DNA of 64,000 bases from Silene latifolia. Lineage: Eukaryota; Streptophyta; Magnoliopsida; Caryophyllales; Caryophyllaceae. The translations under genes were made by a program, and so were the position numbers. Position 1 is the first letter of the stretch. Each line of letters begins with the position of its first letter. Under the pieces are notes generated by a model. It made no database searches. It saw nothing but the letters and a program-made list of their open reading frames with translations, and was not told the origin of the DNA. This document shows, in pieces, positions 11,473-22,540 of this stretch. The DNA lies in contig NC_133537.1 in the NCBI RefSeq assembly GCF_048544455.1, positions 312,934,238-312,998,237 on the forward strand, given 5' to 3'.

Positions 11473-11971
11473 AACTCCTTGTTCAAACCTTCACCAATCC
11501 ATTTGGGGAAGACATCCTCCATGTTAAAAATCGTGTTAATAACTTATCGCCCTTGGTGATAATCAGGGGCGAAACAAGGATTCTATATATGGGGTAGCGA
11601 AATTTTTATAACATTTCTTATGTTAAAGAAACACAGATGAACATAACTTTTTTTGGTTGTAATAATAGTTTTTTTATCGATTTGAAAAGAAGAATTGTTT
11701 CGCGCTTATTGTTATTAAATTGTTTATTGCGTGTGAGTCATAACTCCTAGGGAGTAGTAGTTTAACATTCCTAGTTACCGTTTATATACGTTAACAACTC
11801 GTATATCATTAAGTTATACTAATAAAAGCGCCACAACTTGTAATTTATAACAAAAAACATATGCATCCTTCGCGTTAATTATTTGTTTACTAAGGATTAA
11901 AATATCACTCACGAAGAATAAAATAGGTAAATAAATGATTGAAAAGATAACACGTAAGAATTTGTAAAATA
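11473..11971. other. Intergenic stretch, no gene seen
   Basis: AT-rich non-coding DNA between the solo LTR and the small CACTA element. I see no coding motif or terminal repeat here. Confidence 0.6.
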
Positions 11972-12707
11972 CACTACTAAGAAAGCGGGAAACCGAGCGG
12001 ATAAAATCCGTCGATGAATTTAACGGGGCTACGGGAGGGAGTGACACCGGCAATGGGGGCATAGGCGACGGTGGAAAGAGAGGCGGCGGCGTGGGCTGTC
12101 GGAGGGAGAAATAAAGGAAGAAAATAAAAGGGGAAAAGGAAAAGGAAAAGACGAAAAGGAGAAGAGGGAGTGACGGTGGCAGCAATAGGTGGTGGCGCAG
12201 CTAGTGGAGGACTTTGGTGGTGGTGGTGGTGGTGGTGGTGAAGGCGGATTTAGGTTAGGGTTTGTAAAACTAATTGATTTGGGGGGGAAAATGAGTATTG
12301 AGGTGCGGGGTTTTCGCGTGTTGTGTTTATGCCTAGAAAAATCCTCACGGAAATTCCGTTAGAACTCTTAGAAAACACGGATTCCTAACGGAATTTCCGT
12401 TAGGAGTTTACACTCAATAATTGCCACAATGGCATCACTATGTGGGCCAAGGAATTACAATGTACTGACGAAAATCCGTCAGAATTTCTAACTAGTGACA
12501 GAAATGCCGTCAAAAATCGGTCACCCATTATGGCGCCAAAGCCATCATTCAACGCGCCATTTATACCCGATGGGTTGTGACAAGTATTCCGTCAGGAACC
12601 CATTCTAGACGGAATTTCCGCCAGAATACCGTCAGTTTCCCGTATTATCTGACGGCTCTCTTTTTCGGTCAGATTTCCCGTCATTATTGCGAGTTATCTT
12701 AGTAGTG
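11972..12707. mobile_element. Complete small non-autonomous CACTA element (736 bp)
   Basis: The left end reads CACTACTAAGA and the right end is its reverse complement TCTTAGTAGTG. ATA flanks both sides (11969-11971 and 12708-12710), the 3-bp target duplication expected for CACTA/En-Spm transposons. The right half has sub-terminal repeats around GACGGAATTTCCG and CCGTCAG in both orientations, as CACTA elements do. A (GGT)n run sits near 12215-12240. No transposase is encoded; the open frame on the minus strand is low-complexity. Confidence 0.88.
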
Positions 12708-12710
12708 ATA

Positions 12711-12997
12711 GTGTAGTCATATACAATAAAGGTAGTACCAAATATTTAGTAGTTACCTTTTCATTTTTCATAATGTTAAATTATTGAATGAGTTGGTAAT
12801 AAAACAAAAACTCAATTTTAAAGAAATCATTGAATACAAATGCCTCCTTAATTCTCCAATACGCTTATCCGCCTCATAATGTGACGAAAAATAAAAAAAT
12901 GCTCGTTATGAGGCCTGAACACATCTTGTCTAAGAGAGAGAGAGGGCCAAAAGCCCACAACTTTGCCAATTCAGCAACAACTTGAATTGCTAATTTT
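12711..12997. other. Intergenic stretch, no gene seen
   Basis: AT-rich spacer between the CACTA element and the copia remnant. A short GA run occurs near 12935. Nothing else is recognisable. Confidence 0.5.
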
Positions 12998-12999
12998 AT

Positions 13000-13963
13000 G
13001 GTCGTATTGGTACTTATATTTACATTACAACCACCAGTATTCGGGTATCAGACCTTCAACTATTTAATTTATTTTTCCGAGCTTTGGGTAGCGGCCGCTA
13101 CCCCTTGCTACTCCCTGAATTCGCCGCTGGTGATAATTTATATGCAATCCATAAAATTGTGTACGAACCAACTTTCCTACCATGGCAAAGACATGAATGC
13201 TGAAGACATCACATTATAGATCATCAACGGCCTAGAACCCTAGACAATGAAATCTACATACATGTAATTAATGTCGTAAGAGCTATAGACATTCCCATCT
13301 CATTTGAAGCAATTCATGAAAAACTGATTCAATACGAACTGACTATCAAAACCAAATCCCCAAACACAACCTTCACCCTATATGCCCTCAGTACCACTCC
13401 CTGCAACAATGCCACCTGCCTAACCTATCACCCAAACAACAATAATCGCTCCTTAACTAGTACACCATACCAACCAAACCCTTCAAAGGCAAGTATCACT
13501 ACTACCAAGAGGTTAGTTGTCACTGGCCATTAACCTATCTTCCAACAACGCTACCCACATGTTGTTTTTGCACCCCTTCATTCAACCACCAACCGGTTTT
13601 CTAAACCTCATGCCCATATATTCCCACAGTTACTGATCCTGGCCCCAACCTTGGTGATCGACAGTGGAGCCTCCATCATGTCACAAGTGATTTCAACACC
13701 CAACACCATCTTTCTTCACACCTCCTATAAAGGTCCCGATGACTACGTCATCGATGATGGCACATCGCTTCCAATCTCACATCTTGGTTCTTTGTCCATA
13801 CCAACTTGTAACGCTCCTCTTATTTTTAATAATGTTCTAGATGTTTCGTTTGTTTTCATGCAATTTGTCAAGATAATCATGCATGCTTTTGCACTATATA
13901 TCCTCACCTATGTTGTTTTGTTTCAAAGAAATCTCAACAGTGGCTACTCTTCTTCAAGGCCAA
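13000..13963 (+). pseudogene. Ty1/copia gag-protease remnant (left part)
   Basis: Many frame breaks remain in a copia-like order. A gag-like segment is followed by a protease-like core near 13650 (IDSGAS, then SHLGSLSIPTCNAPLIFNNVL), as in the copia protease and pre-integrase region. No frame is intact. The fragment is interrupted at 13963 by a solo LTR and resumes at 15206. Confidence 0.65.
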
Positions 13964-15205
13964 TGTAATACCACGATTTCCCGAGTCTAGTTTACTCATG
14001 AGAATAGGGCTAAGGTTTCTTGTCCAGAACACTCTCGAGTACCGGTCTGACGGGATTAATTTCCGCGGTTTTGATTAAGTTGATTAGAGATTATAAATTA
14101 CGTTTTAACAGTTTAAAAATCACTTTTACAAAACCTAATGACGTTCATCATCTCTCTAATCACCCTAATCACTCACAAGACTATTTGATCGATCGTGAGT
14201 CTAGTTCCATCTTTTGTCCCAATTTCTTTGGTAAGTTTCTTGTATATTGTTAATCTTTAGTATGTTGTCTTGAGGGTTTTGTCCTAATTGTCAGTTTGGG
14301 AAAAAGGGGTTTTTGGTATGATTGTGATTATTGCTAGGTGAAAGATTCGTGAGCGAACAATTCTAGCTTCCGTTGTGTGCTTGTGATTGATTAGTAATAA
14401 GGTAAGGTTTCCTGCTTTCGTTACTGTTTAATTGATTTAAGACGGTGTTGATTTTTTGTACTGGCATGATTAGTATTGTTATTGAAATTGTCATTCTTAG
14501 ATATTGGCTTGGTTGTTTGTTTGTCTACGGTTCTCGAGGTGCGTCCTCGGCTGAGTGAAATCATCTTCAGGGAATGACTTCTCGCCCTTGATTCGTCCCT
14601 TGTGGTTCCCGTCACAAGGAGGATGTGCACATTAATGGACATGGGTTATTGCTCGTTGCGATGAGCGGGGCTTAGGTGGGCAAGGTTGCGGTCCCAGTTG
14701 GCGGTGAGGATTACCGTTGCGATGGGTAATCTGACGGGACTACACACTTTAGTGTGTAGTACTAGTCGATTCTTCGGTTCGATGGAGTTTGGAGGAATGT
14801 GTGTGTATTGACTTGGATGTTGTTTGCTATCCTTCTTATCTTGATTACTCGGTGAATTGACCCCGTTTATATTTTCTAAAACTGTGGTGATCCATCGGGG
14901 ATGAGTGAGCAGATATTGACAGGTGATGTTTTCATGTTAGCTGCGGGATCGAGGATGGGATGTCATCACCTAGAGTCGTAGCTTCCGTTGTCACGAGTCC
15001 TTAGATACTTTTGAGTTGTATTTGATTTATATTCTTTATATTTTGGTTTACAGTTTTGAGACGATGTAATAAGTTAACTTTATACTTTAATAATTGTTCT
15101 TTGATGGTCACTGTTGATATACTTACCTCGGGCAACCGAGATGGTAGCACCGTTATATGTTATGGAGGTCCTTGGTAAGACACCTTGGTATATGGGGGTG
15201 TTACA
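13964..15205 (+). mobile_element. Solo LTR (1242 bp), TGTAA...TTACA type
   Basis: It begins TGTAATACCACG and ends GGGGGTGTTACA, so the termini are near-inverted. The flanks are GCCAA (13959-13963) and ACCAA (15206-15210), a 5-bp target duplication with one mismatch. Its 3' half matches 1-559. Removing it rejoins a copia-like pre-integrase reading frame, independent support for the boundaries. Which gypsy lineage it belongs to cannot be told from the LTR alone. Confidence 0.88.
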
Positions 15206-15335
15206 ACCAATTCCATGAAAGAACGTATGAATGGTGTCCTTTATCACCCCATGCACACAAGGCCATGTCTGCAACTTCAAGTTTCTGACACCACCGTCTA
15301 GGAAACTCCTCCATGCTACTTTAAAAATTATTAAA
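15206..15335 (+). pseudogene. Ty1/copia remnant (right part)
   Basis: It continues the copia fragment across the solo LTR. The plus frame reads a pre-integrase-like segment (KERMNGVLYHPMHTRP) and ends at a stop near 15300. Short and degenerate; assigned mainly by position and by continuity with the left part. Confidence 0.5.
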
Positions 15336-15339
15336 GTCA

Positions 15340-15846
15340 TTTAAAATTGAATATTTCTGAATTTACGCAATCTACTTCTTGCCTTATGAATAAGAGCCAT
15401 CCTTTTCCGTCTTAACACTTCGCCCCAACACACTCCTCAACCTCATTTTTTCCGATGCTTCGCCGCCTACTACTTAACCTTTTTTTAACTATAAAACGGA
15501 TACCTTTATCTTAAACAGGAATATTTACCCACCATAATACTTTGGAAGACCCTTTTCTACTAGCTAAAGCTACTACCTCGGCTCTTTACTTCAACCGTTA
15601 TCTACATCAGCTACATACACTTAGCACCTCCTCACACCAGACAAATATCGGCTTCCCACAACCTTTCCCGTGCTATATCTACCCCTCATTGTAAGCATTT
15701 TCCTAGGTGGATGAAACATATTTCTTTTCAATTTTAATTTCAAATAAAATACTCTCTTCATTTCACTTTTATTGTCCTACTTTTCATTTTGAGAGGAATT
15801 GAGAAATATGAGAAATTTACAACTTTATCACTTTAATCATGAAGAA
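15340..15846. other. Intergenic stretch, no gene seen
   Basis: Pyrimidine-rich non-coding DNA downstream of the copia remnant. Near 15750 is a stretch resembling a decayed Stowaway MITE end (ACTCTCTTCATTTCAC), too weak to delimit. Confidence 0.4.
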
Positions 15847-16153
15847 CTAGTTTGAAAGCCCGTACTTCGTACGGGTTAATGATCTTGATTATTTTAAAAC
15901 TAAGTTATAGAACATTATCGAATAGGTGTTTCGAAGTTCAAATCCGGGTGTCACATAATTCTAAAAAAAATGAAATATCCTAATTCCTTATGGTCTTTGA
16001 TACGTACTTGATTCTAAGCATTAAGTAACCTCTAAAGCTTTGTTATCTCGAATTCTAGCAAAATTTATTAAGTACTAATCATCATAAGCGTAAGGGTATC
16101 AAGGCGCTTTGATAGCCCTTCTGATTAATATAAAGACAGGTGTGAAATTAATG

Positions 16154-16225
16154 AATAGTTTACATTTGCTGTATTTTGTGAGGGGGAATAAAGCAAATGT
16201 AAACTATTAACTGGGACGGAGGGAG
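16154..16225. repeat. Hairpin with Stowaway-like right end
   Basis: AATAGTTTACATTTGCT (16154-16170) is repeated as a perfect inverted copy at 16192-16208. It is followed by GGGACGGAGGGAG and then TA, the terminal sequence of Stowaway MITEs. The left half of the MITE is not clear. Confidence 0.55.
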
Positions 16226-16599
16226 TATATATTTTGTTTGAACCATATACCTACCCTTCAAATATGGACAATTTACTCACACGGTTATACATGTCATGCT
16301 TATAAATTAGTCATTTCAATTTTTTTTGTTCAACTAATAAGATCGTCTTACATAATAATAATAATAATAATAATAATAATTAATCTTCTAATTACTGATA
16401 CACAGAGTTCATTTTTATGTTCTTTCTTTCACAAAGCACATTTAATGTGTACTCCTATGATCATCCTATTGCTATCAATCCACTGTAAAGGCGTAAAAGA
16501 TAAACTCATCTATGTTTTTGGCCACTATAAGCAAACATACAATTTAGTGACAACAAAATTATAGTTTGTTAAATTTTAATTTTAACCATTAATGATAGA

Positions 16600-16860
16600 A
16601 ACTCTTAAGATCTCTCTTTCACAATAGTTAAGTGACTCAAAAGATTTTGGGTTGATTCCCAAGTTTCAAGGATGACTTCTATTTATAATCATAAGATCAC
16701 CCTTACCTTTTGCTAATCTTTCAATGTGCGACAATTCTACTATTTATATGTAGTATATTCACACCTCCATTATTTTTCAATGTGGGACATAGCATACTAA
16801 AAAATACACCATCTTTTTCACACCTAGCTCGACATCCAACCCGAATCCCGAAATACGGAA
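16600..16860 (-). repeat. Promoter-like repeat, copy 1
   Basis: On the minus strand this copy carries two units of TCCCACATTG-like sequence followed ~25-35 bp later by a TATAAATAG box, then a conserved tail (AATCTTTTGAGTCACTTAA). It is homologous to the copies near 17430-17765 and 18285-18490. The unit resembles the plant snRNA upstream element plus TATA, but no snRNA sequence follows. Confidence 0.6.
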
Positions 16861-17429
16861 AATTAATACTCATTATATTTAATAGTAGTTATATTTAATA
16901 ATATGAGCAAATACTATATGTTAATATTTGTACGTTTTACATCCAATCCGATTAATAATGAGCAAATACTAACAAACTAATCTTATCAAGAGTCTAAAGT
17001 TTTTCGCACGTATATAGGTAACATTTGTGCAATTTTATCTTATTGCTAACAAACTAATCTTATCTAAAATCCAAAGTTTTTATTACGCATAAAATTAACA
17101 TTTTTTTCTTACAAATATTAAGTAGTTTTTAAGGGTTGGACTCTCTAGATGAAAAAAATGTTAAATTTGAAAAATTAACATGAAAAATTAACATTATGTA
17201 ACGTTACTTTTAAAGTCTCTTATGTAATAAGTATACTACTTATGTATGTTCGTTATTTTAAAATTCAGCTTAAAAATTAAAAAATAAATAACTTGCTAAA
17301 CTACTAAATTTGAGTAAAAAAGAAGATGGTATAACTATATATAATTATATTATTGTGAAACCAACAAAATCAAAAGTATAATACAAATAAATTTCACTAT
17401 TATGGAGGTAATAATAAAAACTCTTATAA

Positions 17430-17770
17430 GAGTTATCTAAGACAATACTTAAGAGACTCAAAAGATTTTGGGCTGATATTTAAGCTCCAAGGATGAATCA
17501 TATTCATAATCATAAGATCACCCCACATTATGTTAATGTTTCGATGTGGGACAATTATACTATTTATAATAATAGGATCAGCACATCTTATTGTTAAAAA
17601 AAACTTTCGATGTGGGACAGTTCTACTATTTATAATAGGATGACCCCACCTTTTTTACTATTTATAAGTAATATGTTTACCACATCTACATTATTTATCA
17701 ATCTATGACATATAACATACTAAGAAGTACATCGTCTTTTTCGCACCTAGTTCGACATCCAACTCGATTT
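17430..17770 (-). repeat. Promoter-like repeat, copy 2, with two exact TCCCACATCG motifs
   Basis: The minus strand has exact TCCCACATCG at 17617-17608 and 17551-17542, each followed by a TTATAAATAG-like box (the first at about 17569-17560). A third, weaker unit lies near 17690. The shared tail (AAATCTTTTGAGTCTCTTAA) ends the copy. It is the most expanded of the three copies inside the Helitron. Confidence 0.65.
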
Positions 17771-18284
17771 AATAACAATTTGTTTTTGAAGTTAGGCCTC
17801 CTACTTCCCCTTAATTGATGTATGAACTCTGTTTGTAAATCTTTTAATTTAAGTACTTATTTAAATAAAAAAAGATTGAAGACGATAATTCATCTCAGTA
17901 AAAATTCGTGATAATAAAATACAAATAAATTTGGTATTAAGACTACATAAGTGGTTATGGCTTATGGGTCTTTTAGGAAAATATTTTTGTAGCATTTTAT
18001 TATGAGTGTGTTGGCAATTCCTAGAGCTAAGATGGTATTGAACCATGAGCTCTTTCCTATACTTGGATTTCTTCAACTGTTGTCCGCTTAATTGTTTGAC
18101 TAATATTCAGTGAGTTGGTCTCATTGTAATGAAATCATACCTAACTCATTTTTATATTCTCATTCTCATTAAATTGAATAATTAAAACATTATAAACATT
18201 ATAACCCATTTAAATATAGGAAATATTATTATAATAATTAAAACATTCTCTTATTTTTTATATCATATTGTGAAGATAATGATA

Positions 18285-18490
18285 CAAACTCTTAAGAACT
18301 CTCTAAGACAATACTTGAGAGACTCAAAAGATTTTAGGTTGATAAATAAATTCCAAGGATGCCTTTTATTTATAATCATAGGATCACCCCACCTTATGCT
18401 AATCTTTTGATGTTGAACAATTTTATTATTTATATATGTTCAATGTGGAACATATAAAATACTAAGAAGTATATCATCTTTAATATGTGC
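18285..18490 (-). repeat. Promoter-like repeat, copy 3
   Basis: The same repeat as the two preceding copies, with degenerate TCCACATTG and TCAACATC motifs and TATAAATA boxes on the minus strand, then the conserved AATCTTTTGAGTCTCTCAAG tail. The copies start about 830-850 bp apart, suggesting an internal duplication of the Helitron. Confidence 0.55.
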
Positions 18491-18805
18491 AAATAATATG
18501 AAATCTATACTCTAATGATAGAATTTTTTTACCATGAATCTAATTATACTATTTTCATAATTTTTTTAACGATACTTTTTTTCTTCAAATAAATGTAAAA
18601 AATTTTTATATAAAAATTAGAAAAATCACTTGAATATAATTTAGGAAATATATATTATAATAACTAAAAGATTTTTTACTTTATTTTTTATATAAAACAA
18701 TATTATTTATGATACTTTCCTAAATTGATTTTTGATGATGTGGACAGCTTAGAATCGCTCGAAAAAAAGCCTCTTTTATAAATATATATAGATAGATATA
18801 TAGAT

Positions 18806-19429
18806 GGGAGACAATATCTTTTGACAAGAAGAGTGGTAGTTAAAATATTAGGGGCAATATTGGTAGTTCACTAATTTATTAGACTAAATTTAGAAATAGA
18901 ACAATTAATTTAGAATAAAATTTAGGAAAAAAATGGACAATAAAAGTAAAATGGCGGGAATACTTTTTTTTTTTGGTTAGAGAAAATGGAGGGAATACTT
19001 AATCGAAAGTAGGGATTTTTTCTTTCCTTTCTACTTATTTCCTTCTTAATCCCTATGTATGTCTTTTCAGGGGCGTCTAATACCACGGGCGGCGGAACCG
19101 GGCCTCCAGTTTTGACCACCGAATTTATAAGCTTTACTAATAAAATTCAATACAAATATCGACGTGTACTATACTTATACATTCATATTTAGGGACTCAT
19201 TTTTTTGTGGTGCACCAGGCCTCCATTTACTTTAAGACGCCCATGTGTCTTTCCTAGCTCAAGCCAAACGACCGCCAACATTTTACGTTATCACCTGTTA
19301 ACTATCTTACTTCTATAATTACCACGACAATTTTACTTTCAATTCACTTTCCCTGTTTAAGTGATAATTAACCATTTTTAGAGTACAGCTCTCCCGTCTG
19401 GCAGTTTAGGTTATTTATTTATCTTTAAA
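18806..19429. other. Intergenic stretch, no gene seen
   Basis: AT-rich DNA between two Helitron-like ends. Removal of the element at 15847-18804 would join this to 15846. No coding motif is visible. Confidence 0.5.
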
Positions 19430-19475
19430 CTAGCTTTTGAACTCGTGTCCGCACGGGTGATCTTCAAAATTGCAT
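19430..19475 (-). mobile_element. Helitron-like 3' end
   Basis: The minus strand ends in CCCGTGCGGACACGAG, a degenerate hairpin, then TTCAAAAGCTAG before a T. It has the same architecture as the end at 15847. The 5' end could not be located, so the element length is unknown. Confidence 0.5.
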
Positions 19476-21973
19476 TATAAATAGTATTTATATTATAATT
19501 GTAATTGTCATATATAATTTATATATAAAAATAATTTATGAGCCTTTAATAGATAGTATAAACATGCAAATAACCATTTGTATATCCAAAATCATATGAT
19601 AAATAATATTTTATATTATATAACTAAACTGAATCGATCTGAACTAAATTGAACTTAAGAACTGAAATTAAGTCCAAAATAACAGGGCTCAGTGATTATT
19701 ACACGCCTTCTAATTCTTAAACCCACATACTTTAGCACTAAACTCCTTAGGGATCTAAATCTGATTCTCTCTTCCTCCCACTTTCTCAACATATCCAATA
19801 TACCAACAATGATCGGCCATCAAAATACAACCTCAATCATATAAATAATCGCTAGATATAGTTGCAAGCTATCCAAATTCCAAAATTTTGTTCACTTCAC
19901 ATTATAGTATATAGAATATAATAGAAATATTGATAACAATATGCCGAGTTGCCGACACTGGTATTTATCATAATGAAGAGCCGAAGAGGATAATTAACCT
20001 TAACATTATCAAAGTAATCATGTAGGTCTGATGTGCATCCTCTAGGATATTATAACCCATAAGAAGATTTTATTTATTTTTTTACTAAGATTATTTTAAC
20101 TATGTTTTATTTGATTATATGACGAATGCATTTGCTTTTCCTCATTTTCTAACTTCTAAGGATACATTTTCTCTGTTCGTTCGTCTTTAAGTCTTTATTA
20201 AGTCAAAAGAAGACGTAAAAAAAAAAAGAGGAGATGGATGAAGTATTAGCTTTTAGGATATTTTAAAACTTTGGAGAGGTCTCTCACTAAGTTATTGAAA
20301 GACCATTTTGTCGTATTTCCTTAATTCCTTATGTATTTTTTTGTACCTCTTTTATTATTGGTTGTGGCTCAAAATGTCTACTTTCTTTGGTACAGGTTTT
20401 TAACAATCTTACATATTTGATTTTACAAATTTAACCTTGTATGTACCATGGTTTATGAATAAGACAACGTACAAATACCAAATTATTGAATTTAGAATCC
20501 ATTATATACGGGTTATTGTTAGGGTAGATATAGAATTACTTTTCATGAATAAATCAATTATTTGTTTGTTACAAACCTCATGCAATAACGGACTGCTTGA
20601 TAAAAGTTGGTTGTTTTATTTTCATATTACGAAGTTAATTAATTCTTTATTAATAATGTGAATAAATATAGTTGTCAATTTTAAGAAGTGGAGTGTTATT
20701 TAACCCCATCATAAGAAAGACCAACTATATTTTTATAATGTGAAATAATATCAAAATTAAGGTAAATACAATCGGTGATGCTCATTCATGGATATGATTT
20801 ACTCAATCATGGACATGAATGACTCTTATACCCTTGTCATTTTTACACATTCATTTCCTATTTTGCATAAATCCTCTCGAATTACACTCAAACTCCGTTC
20901 AAACTACCAACCTCCCCTCCCCGAACTGACGATACTACCGGACCACCTGTACCGGACAACGTTCAAGATTTAATCGACTTCTCAAATGCAATTCGACCGA
21001 GGCGTAATCGCTAAAACCAACTTTCTCCCCGTACGCAAACCTATTCAATTCGCAAATCAAATTACAGAATTTGTCACCAGGCCAAAAGACAAAAACGAAG
21101 GCTAAATTACAAAATAATTTGTCGCTAATCAAGCATGAATCACGGTTAGGTTTAAAGGTACTAAATAACAGGTCAAGAGACAATAATTTTCGGCATTGAC
21201 AATAATTTCTTCAAATTTCATTAGTCTAAATTTAATCTCCCTAATTTGATATAGTTGTTAATAAAGTCAATAAGTTAGAATTATTATTTATCGATATGAG
21301 AATTTGCGTCTGTAATTGAGTAATTTGACGGATTTGATTAATTTTGTGAGGAAGAAAATTAGAGAGAGTTTGTTTCTTTTGTCTTTTGGGGAAAAGGTAA
21401 GGTTTGAAAAACTAATGACAAAATATTCAAGAAAGAGTAATGTTTGTCCATGAAAGAGCAACTATGAATACAATCATGGCCAGGAAATCAGGAATGTTAA
21501 AGTCATATTAAGGAATGTTAAAGTCATATAAAAAAGTACTGAACACTGATGCTAGTCAAAGAGATCAACAATCCCCGATTTATACAAAAAGAAAATTATA
21601 AAACATACCTTTTCTTATTGATGATGTCCATTCACATTTCCTACGTCGTAAAATGAAGTAGTTAAAATATACATGATGATTATTTCAAAGATATCACACT
21701 TTTATATTGAAATGGGCAATGATGATTATTAACATATATGGAGTATATGATATATTGATCTCAAAATATGTACTCTAATATTAAGAAAACTAACAAATTA
21801 AATACATGATTTCAATCTCCGTTCATATGCTATAATGATTAATATCTTGTCAATAAATGGCAAATTTACATATTTGAAGAAAGTTAGTCATTGACATCAT
21901 TACGTTTCCTTATTTTACTCCATAATATTTTGATAGAACAACTCCTTAATTGGCTGATGTATAATAATAAGTA
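19476..21973. other. AT-rich intergenic DNA, possible Helitron body
   Basis: I see no conserved coding domain. The longest open frame (minus, 21183-20935, 82 codons) has no recognisable motif and no sign of selection that I can judge. Part of this may be the body of the Helitron ending at 19430. Confidence 0.4.
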
Positions 21974-22015
21974 CTAGTTTTTGAACCGTACCTTCGCAGG
22001 TGAAGACGGAAAGTA
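21974..22015 (-). mobile_element. Helitron-like 3' end, decayed
   Basis: On the minus strand an imperfect hairpin (CCTGCGAAGGTACGG) is followed by TTCAAAAACTAG and then T. It is the third such end in the same orientation within 6.2 kb. The hairpin is degenerate, so the call is weaker than at 15847. Confidence 0.45.
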
Positions 22016-22318
22016 GTATTAAAAGTAACAACTTACATATTTTTTGGATTTAGTAAATTATTAAATTTTAGAAAATTTCACTTTGTCTACTACCTAAACA
22101 CTTTTGATACTATGATTTTTTTTATTCGAAATACTATGAATTTTTTTTCTCGACTTTTGATAAGTTATTGACACGTAGTCGAAATAGGCAGCTGAGGTAA
22201 CTTAGACTTGACAAAATTGAGCTGATCCGAATAACCCTACCCGACACCCAAATTCAAGACCAAAGCTCGATCTGAACCCGAATTGTGTAAAACAATGGAT
22301 AAGTAACTCCTTTTATAA

Positions 22319-22540
22319 CTCCCTTTGTCCCACTCATTTGTTTGCTTATTCCATTTTGGTTTGTCTCAATCAATTGTGTGCCTTTATATTTTAGGAATGC
22401 CTTTGATAAGCAATTTGATACTCCACACTTAGTTTGATTCATTTATTACAGTATTTAATAATTGACTCCCTCCTCTTTTCTTGGCATTTGTGTCCAAACC
22501 AAAGACAAACGAATGATCAAGACGAAAGGACTCAAGGGAG
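22319..22540. mobile_element. Stowaway-like MITE (222 bp)
   Basis: The left end reads CTCCCTTTGTCCCACTC and the right end, read in reverse complement, reads CTCCCTTGAGTCCTTTCG. The interior has the inverted pair CATTTGTTTG and CAAACGAATG. TA follows the right end. Size and termini fit the Tc1/mariner-derived Stowaway class. Confidence 0.7.

Larger units (their letters stand above)
15847..18804 (-). mobile_element. Probable non-autonomous Helitron (2958 bp)
   Basis: On the minus strand the 5' end is TCTATATATC (from 18804) and the 3' end is a CCCGTAC-GAA-GTACGGG hairpin (15875-15859) followed by CTTTCAAACTAG (ending 15847). The hairpin plus terminal CTAG is the Helitron 3' signature. The flanking bases are A before and T after, as for insertion at AT. 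No Rep/helicase gene is present. The interior holds three diverged copies of a promoter-like repeat and a MITE end. Confidence is limited because the 5' end of Helitrons is poorly defined. Confidence 0.6.

Noticed and set aside
9969..11560. Possible antisense host-gene fragment on both sides of the solo LTR (10072-11472)
   Set aside because: Short minus-strand frames can be read across the rejoined target site, but they contain stops and no motif I can name.
11814..12185. Minus-strand frame of 123 codons rich in Pro, Ser and Phe
   Set aside because: Crosses the left boundary of the small CACTA element and is low-complexity; not a conserved gene.
16600..18490. snRNA genes driven by the USE/TATA-like units
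   Set aside because: No U1, U2, U4, U5 or U6 sequence follows any of the units; the downstream tail is the same repeat sequence each time.
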